A stretch of 64,000 bases of DNA from a bacterium (GTDB lineage Bacteria; CLD3; SB21): the NCBI GenBank assembly GCA_013360215.1, contig JABWCP010000003.1:124001-188000 (forward strand). Reading direction: 5' to 3'. The notes under the pieces are model-generated. The model searched no databases. It saw only the letters and a list, made by a program, of their open reading frames with translations, and had not been told where the DNA came from. Position numbers and translations under genes: made by a program. Shown here one piece after another: positions 41,592 to 51,212 of the stretch (position 1 is its first letter; each line of letters starts with the position of its first letter).

Positions 41592-44500
41592 TTAAAGCAC
41601 TTTGGACAAATTGTAAAACGCATGCACGAGCGGATAAAAAAACAAAGTTTCTTTTACAGGGTGATTCTCCATGGTACCGTCTAATAATACCTGATGACTT
41701 ATTCCGTCGCTGATAAGGTGTATAATATCTTTTTGCAGTTCGGTGCGGCACATGGCCAAATCGGCTTCTATGCCGAAATATTCGTGAAAAGATATTTGCT
41801 CGTTCAAATCAAAAAATAGATTTATGAAATCTTTGATATTATCCTGGACATCTTTTTTGACTCCGTCGGATACGGCGTCGTACGTGAGACCTTTGGCATC
41901 ATTTTTCTTTTTTCCGCCAAGGTGGATCATAGCGTCGATCGGCTGCTCGTTTTCTTTTTGACGCACGATACCGCCGATGCAGGTGGCTTGTTTAGGCTCT
42001 TTGGAAACGACAAGGCGCATCTCTTTGGCTCCGTTGCCATAGACGGCCTCCGCTAAAATACGGGTAAACGCCGTAAGATTTTTTAACGCCGGATCGCGAT
42101 CAATAAAGCCCAAAACGCGACTGCCGTTACCGCTGAAACAGATATAATGCGGCGCTTGCAGTTTTTTGGTGCGCATACACTGCAACGCGTGATATACCGT
42201 GGCGGCATAGTAAGCGAGAAAAATAATCTTAAATTTCTGATCCTTGCCCAAACGTTCGCTGATCTGCGTAAGATGCTCATGTTTAAAAAACACCTGCATC
42301 ACGTCCTCCGAACGCTTCCGTTCGTTGGCGAGATACTGTTCACAAATATCCCGCAGCTGATTCCATTCTTTATTGTTAGGCGGAGCGTTGCGAAAAACCG
42401 CTTGATACGCTTCACGGAAAATACCATTGTCTTTATTATTGACCCGCGAGGCCAGCACATTGCCTTCGCTCCATAACACGTTACAGCCAAAATTAAACGA
42501 CGAACCGAATTTGGGTTGACGTTTTTCGAATACCACGATATCCGTCGAACCGCCGCCGATATCCACGCACAGTACATTGCTGTCCCCGACGACCGCGGTC
42601 GTCGCTTTGTGATAATAATACGGTGCTTGCGACTCCGTCATTTCTATTACGGCTTGTTCGGAAATGCCCAGCACTTTTTGAGCTAATTGCGTCCAATCGC
42701 TTTTGAGCAATCCGATCGCATGCGCGCTCATACTCAGCGGGTGAAACCAGATGAGTTTGGTTTTGGCCGGATCGCCCTGATTGAGAACGACTTTGTGGCG
42801 AATCAGAAGTAAAATTTCTTCAAAAAACGCACGGATCCGTTCCGTGGTTTTTTCGTCGAGATTGATTTTCCATTTGATATTGGTGTGTACGATTTCGTCG
42901 TCAAACTCCACATGCCGCTCGTGGTTAAACGCCATATTGATATTACCGAGCGTAAACGTCTCTTCGCGTACAAATCCGGGCGATTCGCTCGTCGCCGTAC
43001 GAATCGGAAACTGGATCGGAGAACCGGCAGCACCGATAAACGTCGGCACAAAATCGTTTTCCTGATATACCGAGGATTGCGGCAATACGGTGCGATCGTT
43101 GTAGCGGCGATATAAATCGGTCACCGCATCACGATTGGAAATTTTTTCAGGTCCGTACAAATTGACCACCGGCATATCTTCTTTGGTAAAATCAAAAGGT
43201 TTCGGAGCGCCCGTGGCATCTGCATACGCGATGTGCGTAGACGTTGTACCAAAATCCACGGCAAACGTATATGCCCGCGTTCCCGGCTCGACGTAACGCC
43301 ACATCGGCACGATCCATCCTACGGCTTTTTGCGGACCTTTGAGTTCGCAGCGGATATAATCAAATTGAGCGCCCGTAATCTGATAATAGACGCCGCCGTC
43401 AAACACTTTTTTATCATGGCGTACAATCTTCTTCACGGGCGATTGTTTGCTTTTACTTTCCGACAGCGGCTCCATGCGGCTGTCAAAAAAAGTCAAATCC
43501 GGAAAATCTTTTCGGTTTCGCTGCCCGTCCACCATCATAACATTGTACCGCTCGACGGATTCCGCTTCCTGTTTCACACGATAAAAAGGAAAAACCGCTA
43601 CGTCAAATTTCCACTCCACGATACGTCCTGTGTCCGTGCCTTCGATCGGATCGGGCACATACCGGCGTTTCAGTTCCACGCGTTTGCCCGAACGGGTCGG
43701 TATCTGCAACCGCACGGTCACGGCATCTCCGTCAACCGTAAACGAAATTTGTTTCCTAAGGTCTTCCGGCGAAAAATAGTTATAATAAAATAATTTTACC
43801 GGAAGCATATACGATTCGTCTTCATCGCTGTGCGTGAGCGTCAAAAACGAAGGATGCGCTTTGTACGGTAACTTGATCAGCGAATTTTCCAATAAATCCG
43901 AAGCCAACAAATACGGATATGGTATCTGCGTACCGGGCAACGTTCGACTTTCCAAAGGATTCGGATCCGTCACCGGTACTTGGCGTCGCACCTCTTCATT
44001 CCAGTCCGCATCGACGTAGGTCACACCCGGATCGGTAAATTGTTTGGACAATACTATCGGTATCAAACCGTCTGCGGGTTTGGTCACATCCATCAGAAAG
44101 CCGCTGCGCTCGGATATCCGGTTAGTCAAATCCCGCGCACATCGCCATCCGATCTGATGCAAGTAAAGTTTCAGATTTTTGGGCTCGGTGTATTCGGAAC
44201 GAAAATCATGTTCGGAAAAACCGTTGGCATAAATCGCATCCACGGCGATGCGCAGTTCGCGATCTTTGATCCATGGTCGGTTTTTATCCACATAGTCGTG
44301 AACCGAACGGTAGATACCTGAAAATTCACGATGCCCCGCTATCAGACGGTGTACGAACATCTGAAAATCACGATCCCTTTCGTGCAGCGCCAACGTTGTT
44401 TCAAAATAGCGTGTGCCGTTGGTGCGGCGAATATCAATCGTTTTGAGCGTAGCATGATGCGGCACGGTAAAAAACATAGTCAACGGCGATGTCGCCGCAA

Positions 44501-44981
44501 AAACACGATGGTTGTAAGCGATCAGATAAAACCGGTCGAAGCTGCCAAAATTAGCGGAATCGCGATCCTGTTCGATAAACAGTTTGAGTGTTTCACCCAA
44601 AATGCGATGACCATCGGAACGCGATGTGATGAGTCCGTCAATCTGATGATTAAAAACCCATTCTTTGACTTCCAGTTTACCGCCCACCCCGCCGATATTA
44701 TTCGCATGAAAGAGCAGCTCCATAACATCAAACGTATAGGAGATGAGCCGATGATAGAGTGAATTCCCGCTCATTTCGCCACGCCCGTTGACGGAGCGAA
44801 ATGCGTAATCGAATAAATGCATCTGCGCAAACGGAGAAGGAATAGATGCAATGGGACGCTCGACTTTGTCGCTCTGATTGTCTTCGATAGAATTAATCAT
44901 ATTGGGATGAAACACGGTCGTATCCGTCCAGTGATCCTGCGCCACACTGCGTGCCGGTTTCAGATTGAGAAGATATCCCAT
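41592..44981 (-). CDS. Large actin/Hsp70-superfamily ATPase
   Basis: The 1,129-residue protein has an unassigned N-terminal region of ~570 residues followed by an actin/Hsp70-type ATPase core. That core has phosphate-1 FAVDFGTTSTHIAYADATG (near residue 573), phosphate-2 LCVDIGGGSTDIVVFEK (near 802) and the adenosine motif YICFSGNGSRVLGF (near 945). The spacing suits an Hsp70-like two-lobe fold with insertions. No Hsp70 peptide-binding domain is seen. The gene follows the tubulin-like gene by 24 bp, so the operon encodes actin-fold and tubulin-fold nucleotidases side by side. The biological role is unknown. Confidence 0.8.
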   Translation of the reverse strand: MGYLLNLKPARSVAQDHWTDTTVFHPNMINSIEDNQSDKVERPIASIPSPFAQMHLFDYAFRSVNGRGEMSGNSLYHRLISYTFDVMELLFHANNIGGVGGKLEVKEWVFNHQIDGLITSRSDGHRILGETLKLFIEQDRDSANFGSFDRFYLIAYNHRVFAATSPLTMFFTVPHHATLKTIDIRRTNGTRYFETTLALHERDRDFQMFVHRLIAGHREFSGIYRSVHDYVDKNRPWIKDRELRIAVDAIYANGFSEHDFRSEYTEPKNLKLYLHQIGWRCARDLTNRISERSGFLMDVTKPADGLIPIVLSKQFTDPGVTYVDADWNEEVRRQVPVTDPNPLESRTLPGTQIPYPYLLASDLLENSLIKLPYKAHPSFLTLTHSDEDESYMLPVKLFYYNYFSPEDLRKQISFTVDGDAVTVRLQIPTRSGKRVELKRRYVPDPIEGTDTGRIVEWKFDVAVFPFYRVKQEAESVERYNVMMVDGQRNRKDFPDLTFFDSRMEPLSESKSKQSPVKKIVRHDKKVFDGGVYYQITGAQFDYIRCELKGPQKAVGWIVPMWRYVEPGTRAYTFAVDFGTTSTHIAYADATGAPKPFDFTKEDMPVVNLYGPEKISNRDAVTDLYRRYNDRTVLPQSSVYQENDFVPTFIGAAGSPIQFPIRTATSESPGFVREETFTLGNINMAFNHERHVEFDDEIVHTNIKWKINLDEKTTERIRAFFEEILLLIRHKVVLNQGDPAKTKLIWFHPLSMSAHAIGLLKSDWTQLAQKVLGISEQAVIEMTESQAPYYYHKATTAVVGDSNVLCVDIGGGSTDIVVFEKRQPKFGSSFNFGCNVLWSEGNVLASRVNNKDNGIFREAYQAVFRNAPPNNKEWNQLRDICEQYLANERKRSEDVMQVFFKHEHLTQISERLGKDQKFKIIFLAYYAATVYHALQCMRTKKLQAPHYICFSGNGSRVLGFIDRDPALKNLTAFTRILAEAVYGNGAKEMRLVVSKEPKQATCIGGIVRQKENEQPIDAMIHLGGKKKNDAKGLTYDAVSDGVKKDVQDNIKDFINLFFDLNEQISFHEYFGIEADLAMCRTELQKDIIHLISDGISHQVLLDGTMENHPVKETLFFYPLVHAFYNLSKVL

Positions 44982-45005
44982 GCGAGCTCCAAAACGTTAT
45001 TGAAT

Positions 45006-46418
45006 TTATTTATAAAAACGTTGTATCACCGCGTCCGTCGCGGCATAACCGGCTTTGATCAATTTGCCCATCGTCGTCAGCGTGGCCGGCAACTGACGGC
45101 TATTGGATCCCAGCGCCGAGATGATATAATTATCGTCCAGTCCTGTTCGGAAAAGTCCGCCCGGCTCCAGTTGATAACCTTTTACCAAGGCGTGAGCAAA
45201 TGACTCGGCAAACTGCTGCATATAAAACGGCTCAAAAGCGCGTTTGTTTTCGGCCAACTCTGTTATCCAGTCGGCATACATGTACAAAAACTTTTGCAGC
45301 AATTTGGCATCTTCGTCATTGAGCGCCGATGCCGAACCAAAAATATTTTTTATCCAGGCATCTTTTCGCTCGGAGCGCAGCAAAAATTGCATGATATAAT
45401 AAAGATACAAAAACCGGATCAACGGCGCTTTGATCAACGCTTGCGCCGGATCGGGAAGATTGGTAAAGGTCAGTACTTCGCCGTCTTCTTTGAGGGCAAA
45501 TTCATGGCATAAGGTTTTTGCGCCGGATGTTTCAAACGTCTGCCGCGCAAAATCAATAATAGCCAGTGCGCCTAAAACCTCAATCACGTGGGCTTTGTTA
45601 CGCTGCCCGGTGGATCCTTCAAAATTGGGATACAATTCTTTGATCGTATCGGCTAAATAATACAAATGATGCAAACCGGAGAGATTTTTTTCGTAATACG
45701 CAAGCGCGGCTTTGGTTTTAGCATGAAACGTATTCGAATCAATTTGGCTTTCGTTGTCCGCTTGTACGCCAAAGTACGGCATGACCGTCAGCGCACCTTT
45801 CAGCGCTTTCTGCAGTTTGGGATCGGATTTTTGCGAACAAAAATTTTTGAGCAAAATCGGAAAACCCGCCGCACCGGTACCGCCGAAAATCGAACTGACG
45901 ACAAAAATACGGTCCCCCGGCTGAAAGGAATTGACAAATTGATCGTATTCATCCATTGAGGTCAGCGTATTGAGCGCCACCGAACCCATATTGGGCTTGC
46001 CTTTGAAGCCTTCCGTCAGTTCGTCATCCAAATACTCTTCCGAATACAAAAGATTGACCATAAACTGGTCTTCCGCCGAGAGTTTGCTGTAATCTATGAA
46101 GTCGCGAAATTTTTTCTGATGCGTACTGTCAAAACTAAAACGAAACATCGCCGTCGGGTCGGCGCCCGTGATCTGGCCGATCGTGCGCATCGGTGTCGTA
46201 AAAAACTCCGATTCGGGTTGTACGCGTGATCGTATCTTTTGATACCATTTCAACGTTTCTTCCGATTGTACCGTATTTCCATTGGTCAGATCCACATCCA
46301 CGATGATCGGTACGACTTCGTCGGCTTCGATGCGCACACCCGACGCGAGCAGCATCGTCAACGAACGAATAACCCGTGCGCCGGTTCCGCCGATACCAAA
46401 TATATACAGTTTACTCAT
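45006..46418 (-). CDS. Tubulin/FtsZ-like GTPase-family protein
   Basis: The 470-residue protein begins MSKLYIFGIGGTGARVIRSL, a Rossmann-type first loop. It has the glycine-rich tubulin signature loop in VVSSIFGGTGAAGFPILL (near residue 172), matching the tubulin G-G-T-G-[SA]-[GA]-x-[GP] motif. Asp-rich VPIIVDVDLTNGN near residue 36 fits the region where tubulins contact the ribose. This pattern is that of the 'tubulin-like' (Tubulin_2) group, which is distant from FtsZ. A later helical segment of ~200 residues is unassigned. It is 24 bp from the actin-like gene and 12 bp from the membrane-protein gene. Confidence 0.8.
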   Translation of the reverse strand: MSKLYIFGIGGTGARVIRSLTMLLASGVRIEADEVVPIIVDVDLTNGNTVQSEETLKWYQKIRSRVQPESEFFTTPMRTIGQITGADPTAMFRFSFDSTHQKKFRDFIDYSKLSAEDQFMVNLLYSEEYLDDELTEGFKGKPNMGSVALNTLTSMDEYDQFVNSFQPGDRIFVVSSIFGGTGAAGFPILLKNFCSQKSDPKLQKALKGALTVMPYFGVQADNESQIDSNTFHAKTKAALAYYEKNLSGLHHLYYLADTIKELYPNFEGSTGQRNKAHVIEVLGALAIIDFARQTFETSGAKTLCHEFALKEDGEVLTFTNLPDPAQALIKAPLIRFLYLYYIMQFLLRSERKDAWIKNIFGSASALNDEDAKLLQKFLYMYADWITELAENKRAFEPFYMQQFAESFAHALVKGYQLEPGGLFRTGLDDNYIISALGSNSRQLPATLTTMGKLIKAGYAATDAVIQRFYK

Positions 46419-46430
46419 GCGATAACTCCG

Positions 46431-46817
46431 TCAGAATGGAATCGTGGAAGCATTGGTAGAATAACGTTTCATCGCCAAACCGGCTACGAGGCTGAGGATA
46501 AAAGCATAGGCCATATTGGCCAGCATAAACAGCATCGCACTGCCGGGTAATCCGTTGATTGTTGTATTCCATTTAAATACACCCAACGCGATCAGACCGA
46601 ATAAAAAAGCCATCAATCCGTTATACGACCAAAAAAACCGCGTATCGACGGCTGTTTTGGGAATACGAAGACTGAGAAAAAAATAGTACAACCAGGCTGA
46701 AAACACACCGTACAGCAACATCAAAAACCCCGCAAGCGGATAGATTTCCCTCCGCCATACGGCTTCCAGTTGGCGACCGTGCCACACTTCGTATAAGGCC
46801 GTAAACATATCCGACAT
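46431..46817 (-). CDS. Three-helix membrane protein of the actin/tubulin-like operon
   Basis: The 128-residue protein has three predicted transmembrane helices (YPLAGFLMLLYGVFSAWLYY, GLMAFLFGLIALGVF, and MLFMLANMAYAFILSLVAGL) and short loops. No motif is recognised. It sits between the vWA lipoprotein gene (3-bp gap) and the tubulin-like gene (12-bp gap), which suggests it links the envelope component with the cytoplasmic nucleotidases. Confidence 0.7.
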   Translation of the reverse strand: MSDMFTALYEVWHGRQLEAVWRREIYPLAGFLMLLYGVFSAWLYYFFLSLRIPKTAVDTRFFWSYNGLMAFLFGLIALGVFKWNTTINGLPGSAMLFMLANMAYAFILSLVAGLAMKRYSTNASTIPF

Positions 46818-46820
46818 GAC

Positions 46821-48089
46821 TTATTGTTCCTTTACGATATTAAGCTTCACTGAAAAATACGGCCCCGTATCGCCGCGGTAGGCTTCTCTAAAACCGTGAA
46901 CCAAAGCCTGCATACTCGGATCGCTGCCATAAAACCGTTCAAAATCCTGTACCTTAGCCAATTCAAAAAAATACCTATTCGTATTTTCAAAAAGGCGATA
47001 AAGCTTGACCACGACAACGTGCGAATATGTACTGAGCTGCTCGGCTTCTTTTTCGTCAGCAAGGTTTTTAAACTGATACGCCGTGTACCAACGCATCGCA
47101 ACGTGCTGCGGATCGACATCTTTGATCAACGTGTTTTTAGTTAAATAAACCGAATCCAGTTGCAAACCTTCGTATTTTTTTAAATCCAAGCCCATCGCAA
47201 ACTGGATATACCCTTTGCCGGCCAGCGAAGCGTCTTCGATCGTTCGGCAAAAATCCTGACTGATAAACCACGTCGTTTCATCGCGTTGCGAATAATTCAA
47301 AAAAGCTATCTCCGGCACCGGATATTTCACACCCAAAAAAATTTTATGCCGGTAATCGCGCAACCCGCCCTCCCGATCAAAGAGCAGTACGGACGCCGAC
47401 GTGCCGATCACCATCACGTAATACGGGCGATCAACGGACTTTTCACGAAAAGCATACAATCCCACCGCATTATGTTTGGCTATTTGGGCAAGTACGTCGG
47501 TTTTTAAAGCAAGATCGAGATTGTCCGCATCTTTTTCAGACAATTCAAAATCCGAAACCAAAACGGATATGTCCTGCGCTTCATGCCGGTGTTGCACCTG
47601 TTCGATCATGGATAAAATCGGCGTGGACTTGGCTTTCATAATGTCGCCGGTACGGATAGCCTTATACAAAATATTATAATCGGTATGCAGTAAACTGCTT
47701 GCGATGAGATGATAACGTACCGTGTCGGCGATGTTGTCGGTTTTCATTTTCTGAATCCGGCTTATACATTCCGATATGGTTGAACGAAACAGCGATGTGG
47801 GATTGGTAAAATCACGCATGGAACCGGAGTTGTCCACGTACATTCGTACCGCCGCGATAGGAAGCGGTTCCGGTAACGCCGCCGAATCTGCGCACGGACA
47901 GCCATTGGCATCTACGGCCACACCGCGTGCATTATCGCATTCGTCCTTGGCGTCTTCAACCCGATCACCATCTTTGTCAGATTTGCATCCGAACAAAACG
48001 ACGGAAACCACGATCAAAGAGGTCAAACCTATGACGCGCAACCGATGAAAAGTCTTTGTAAACGGTACCATGAAGTAGCAATCAGGCAT
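46821..48089 (-). CDS. von Willebrand factor A lipoprotein with thrombospondin-3-like calcium motif
   Basis: The 422-residue protein has a lipoprotein signal (LTSLIVVSVVLFGCKSDKDG; Cys near residue 35). An acidic calcium-binding motif follows at once (DKDGDRVEDAKDECDN then GVAVDANGCP), as in thrombospondin type 3 repeats. The vWA domain has the MIDAS start VRMYVDNSGSMRDF (near residue 82) and SVLVSDFELSE for the later Asp. The remaining ~200 residues are unassigned. It is the first gene of the operon and the only clearly exported one. M7 (MVPFTKTF) is an alternative start. vWA domains bind protein ligands through a metal. Confidence 0.85.
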   Translation of the reverse strand: MPDCYFMVPFTKTFHRLRVIGLTSLIVVSVVLFGCKSDKDGDRVEDAKDECDNARGVAVDANGCPCADSAALPEPLPIAAVRMYVDNSGSMRDFTNPTSLFRSTISECISRIQKMKTDNIADTVRYHLIASSLLHTDYNILYKAIRTGDIMKAKSTPILSMIEQVQHRHEAQDISVLVSDFELSEKDADNLDLALKTDVLAQIAKHNAVGLYAFREKSVDRPYYVMVIGTSASVLLFDREGGLRDYRHKIFLGVKYPVPEIAFLNYSQRDETTWFISQDFCRTIEDASLAGKGYIQFAMGLDLKKYEGLQLDSVYLTKNTLIKDVDPQHVAMRWYTAYQFKNLADEKEAEQLSTYSHVVVVKLYRLFENTNRYFFELAKVQDFERFYGSDPSMQALVHGFREAYRGDTGPYFSVKLNIVKEQ

Positions 48090-48459
48090 TTGATAAACCG
48101 ATGTCCGTTAAGATTAAGAATCATACACCGAAAAAACAATACAAAACACGACGCAACGGGATTTGTTGATGGATCGTGCAACCTTTTGCAAAACCTTTCC
48201 GTATGCATTTTATCCGTCGCGCTTTTGTTGTTATTGACTTTTGCGCGTACGGTTTTTATTATGTCGCACCTTTCGATTGGAAAATGCAGCCAATCTTGTT
48301 TAAAAAAATTGTCCCAGTCTTATGAATTGAACGCCGGATTACATATCCCCGCGTTGATTCGCGCGATGCCGGTATGCTGTACATAGGCTAATGTACACAA
48401 AAACGCAATGAATTCCGTTATAGTACAATTCAATTTTTTCACTTAACGAACAGAGGTTT
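48090..48459. other. Divergent intergenic region between the vWA operon and the NSS transporter
   Basis: 370 bp between divergent genes. It must hold the promoter of the vWA operon on the minus strand and that of the transporter on the plus strand, whose AGAGG site precedes the ATG at 48460. I see no repeat, hairpin or supported coding frame in it. Confidence 0.6.
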
Positions 48460-50040
48460 ATGAGTACAAACAAAGAAGCATGGGGTTCGCGTGTAGGCTT
48501 GATCCTTGCGATGGCAGGCAATGCCGTCGGACTGGGAAACTTCCTAAGGTTTCCGGTACAGGCGATACAAAATGGCGGCGGGGCCTTTATCATCCCGTAT
48601 TTGGTGTGTTTTCTTTTGATGGGATTGCCGCTGCTTTTCGTGGAATGGGCCATGGGACGTTACGGCGGTAAAAACGGCCACCACAGCACGCCTTTCATTT
48701 TAGATTCAATGGACAAACGCTCATTTTGGAAATACATCGGCGTGTTCGGGATTTTCACCAACCTTGCCGTAGCGGCGTACTATTGTTATCTTGAATCATG
48801 GACCATCGCGTATGTTTATCACATGCTCGTCGGCAGTTTCAATGGTCAGAACCAAGATCAGGTTGCAGGATTTTTTAATGAGTATCTCGGCTTTTCCGGT
48901 TTTGAAAATGTGATCATTTGGCTCTTGTGTCTATTTCTCAACACCTGGATTCTTTCCAAAGGGTTGAGCGGCGGTGTCGAAAAAGTTGCCAAAATCGGCA
49001 TGCCGTTGTTAATTCTTTTCGGCATTCTTTTGGCCATTCGCGGATTTACACTTAGTGCCGGGGAAAATGGCGCTATATATGACGGTACCGTCGGTTTAAA
49101 TTTCTTATGGACGCCTCAGTTTGACACGATTTGGGATGGCAAGGTATGGCTGGCCGCCGCCGGGCAGATATTTTTTACATTGTCCGTCGGTATGGGATCG
49201 ATCCATTGTTATGCATCCTACGTCAAATCCAAAGATGATATTGCTCTCAATTCTATGTCTGCGGGCTGGATGAATGAATTTGTGGAGGTGGTGCTCGGTA
49301 GTGCAATATTGATCCCTATCGCCGTCGGATATCTCGGCATCGACAAAGTCATCGAAATGACCGCCAGCGGCGGGCTTGGGTTGGGTTTCAAAACATTGCC
49401 TTACCTTTTTACGCAGTGGGGTCCGATCCTTGCCGCATTGGCCGGTGTGTTTTGGTTTGGTCTTTTATTTTTTGCGGGAATTACATCCTCCCTCGCGATG
49501 GGTACACCCTGTATGGGTTTCATGATGGACGAGTTCGGATGGAAGCGCGAAAAAGCCGCATGGGCATTCGGCTTTACCATACTCATATTGGGATTACCCA
49601 CCGTATTATTTTTTCACCACGGGGTTTTCGATGAATATGATTATTGGGCCGGCACCGTTTCATTGGTGATTTTTGCTTTATTCGAAATTATCCTCTTTGC
49701 ATGGGTTTTTGGTATGGATAAAGGCTGGAAAGAAATCACCGACGGCGCCGATATTAAAGTACCTAACGTATTCAAATTTATCATCAAATTTATCACACCG
49801 ATTCTTCTCGGATGGGTATTTGTGAAGAGTCTTCCGGATATTTGGAATACGATAAGCAATAAAAAGCTATATGATAAAATAGCTGCCACTACGGATCCTG
49901 TGCAAATCGCTGCAATACAAGAATCCATCATGTATGTCAATGCCTCGCGATTTGTATTGCTGGGCATTTTTGTCGGAGTATCTATTTTAGTATTTATCGC
50001 ATATAAAAAACGTATCCGCGAAGGGAGATTTACATCATGA
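48460..50040 (+). CDS. Neurotransmitter:sodium symporter (NSS) family amino-acid transporter
   Basis: The 526-residue protein has the NSS start WGSRVGLILAMAGNAVGLGN, FLRFPVQAIQNGGGAFIIPY, with the unwound helix-1 substrate site. About twelve transmembrane helices follow, and the helix-6 region (LAAAGQIFFTLSVGMGSIHC) is present. It imports an amino acid with sodium, as in MetP/LeuT-type proteins. A 47-codon gene overlaps its stop (ATGA) and encodes a small subunit of the MetS type, which supports a MetPS-like transporter for methionine/alanine. Confidence 0.95.
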   Translation: MSTNKEAWGSRVGLILAMAGNAVGLGNFLRFPVQAIQNGGGAFIIPYLVCFLLMGLPLLFVEWAMGRYGGKNGHHSTPFILDSMDKRSFWKYIGVFGIFTNLAVAAYYCYLESWTIAYVYHMLVGSFNGQNQDQVAGFFNEYLGFSGFENVIIWLLCLFLNTWILSKGLSGGVEKVAKIGMPLLILFGILLAIRGFTLSAGENGAIYDGTVGLNFLWTPQFDTIWDGKVWLAAAGQIFFTLSVGMGSIHCYASYVKSKDDIALNSMSAGWMNEFVEVVLGSAILIPIAVGYLGIDKVIEMTASGGLGLGFKTLPYLFTQWGPILAALAGVFWFGLLFFAGITSSLAMGTPCMGFMMDEFGWKREKAAWAFGFTILILGLPTVLFFHHGVFDEYDYWAGTVSLVIFALFEIILFAWVFGMDKGWKEITDGADIKVPNVFKFIIKFITPILLGWVFVKSLPDIWNTISNKKLYDKIAATTDPVQIAAIQESIMYVNASRFVLLGIFVGVSILVFIAYKKRIREGRFTS

Positions 50041-50180
50041 ATTCATCCGCATTAGCGTTTATGCTGATCACCTACATCGTAGTTATCGGAGCGACAGGAT
50101 ACTTCTTTTATCTCGCACTGACGACCAAACCGCATGACGAACCGGATTCTTTTACGGAAAACGACAACGTCCCGCGGTAA
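50037..50180 (+). CDS. MetS-like small subunit of the NSS transporter
   Basis: A 47-residue protein too short for the usual ORF cut-off. It has one transmembrane helix (ALAFMLITYIVVIGATGYFF) and a short charged tail (LTTKPHDEPDSF). The start overlaps the transporter stop as ATGA, so it is coupled to it. Small single-helix partners of this kind (MetS, methionine/alanine importer small subunit) are needed by MetP-type NSS transporters. Confidence 0.85.
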   Translation: MNSSALAFMLITYIVVIGATGYFFYLALTTKPHDEPDSFTENDNVPR

Positions 50181-50202
50181 TCAAGTAAATACTTTCATCT
50201 AT

Positions 50203-50238
50203 AAAAGCGTATGCTCATCTCGAGCGTACGCTTTTTTT
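50203..50238 (+). terminator. Rho-independent terminator after the NSS operon
   Basis: AAAGCGTATGCTC pairs with GAGCGTACGCTTT (13 bp with one wobble) around ATCTC, followed by a T run. It ends the transporter/small-subunit operon. Confidence 0.92.
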
Positions 50239-50332
50239 ATTGGGCGAAAACAAATCGCATTTCTCCTGTTGTACGGCATGATGCGGTTCGCTATATTGCG
50301 CCGAAGTTATACTCAATAAACGGATCATCAAC

Positions 50333-51205
50333 TTGCATCTAGGATACCTGTTCAAAGAAAGCTTTAGCGGTTTGCATCGCGCGACATTATCTACATTTGT
50401 CGCCGTGACGATCATCGCTATCGCGTTGTCACTCTTTAGTTTTTTTCTGATCATCACGCTCAACATCAATCAACTCGTCGAAGACATACGTAGTCGCGTG
50501 GAACTGGAAGCGTTCCTTGACCGCGCTTTGGACACGCCGCAATCTAAAAAAATAGAAGCCGCCATTCGCGACATCGAAGGCGTCGAATCGGTGACGTTTA
50601 TTTCAAAATCCGATGCGGCGCGGATCCTCAAAAAAGCTATGGGTGCAGATGATATTTTTGATCTCGTAGAAAGTAATCCGCTCCCCGCCTCGTTCAAAAT
50701 TCGTCTGCAATCGGAGTACCGCAATTGGCAGAATGTGCTCGCCGTTGCCCAGACTCTAGAAACGATTGACGGCGTCGACGAAGTCAGCTACCAAAAAGAA
50801 CTCCTGCTCGCTTTGGATGAAAAAGTAGATTTGTATAATATGATCAGCATCGGATTGGGCTGTATCGCCGCACTGGCCGCCGTACTGCTGGTATCCAACA
50901 CCATCAAACTGAGCATCTATGCCAAACGCGATGTGATCAAAACGATGAAACTCGTTGGCGCCAAAAACAGTTTTATCGCTGCGCCGTTCATTCTTGAGGG
51001 CATCCTGCAAGGTGTTTTGGGAAGCCTGATCGCCACCGGTATAGCTTATGCCTTGATCCGCATCGTCCAACGTTATCTTTTACCGACGTTGCAGTTTTCG
51101 TGGGAAATACCGGCCATCGTGGTCGGCTTTGGTATTCTGCTCGGCTTATTCGGAAGTTTTGTCTCAATTCGTTTTTTTCTGAAGGAAAAAATCAGCGACA
51201 TGTGA
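50333..51205 (+). CDS. ftsX: FtsX-like cell-division ABC transporter permease
   Basis: The 290-residue protein has the FtsX layout. One transmembrane helix at the N-terminus (STFVAVTIIAIALSLFSFFL) is followed by an extracytoplasmic domain with VELEAFLDRALDTPQSKKIE and VESVTFISKSDAARILKKAM. Three C-terminal helices follow (ISIGLGCIAALAAVLLVSNT, then ILEGILQGVLGSLIATGIAY, and PAIVVGFGILLGLFG). FtsEX controls peptidoglycan hydrolases at the septum. FtsE is not in the window. The start is a TTG at 50333 without a strong ribosome site, and no better start is available upstream. Confidence 0.9.
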   Translation: MHLGYLFKESFSGLHRATLSTFVAVTIIAIALSLFSFFLIITLNINQLVEDIRSRVELEAFLDRALDTPQSKKIEAAIRDIEGVESVTFISKSDAARILKKAMGADDIFDLVESNPLPASFKIRLQSEYRNWQNVLAVAQTLETIDGVDEVSYQKELLLALDEKVDLYNMISIGLGCIAALAAVLLVSNTIKLSIYAKRDVIKTMKLVGAKNSFIAAPFILEGILQGVLGSLIATGIAYALIRIVQRYLLPTLQFSWEIPAIVVGFGILLGLFGSFVSIRFFLKEKISDM

Positions 51206-51212
51206 TTGATTT

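Noticed and set aside
48339..48653. Minus-strand frame of 104 codons before and inside the NSS gene
   Set aside because: It overlaps the start of the transporter, where the true protein is certain, and has no support of its own.
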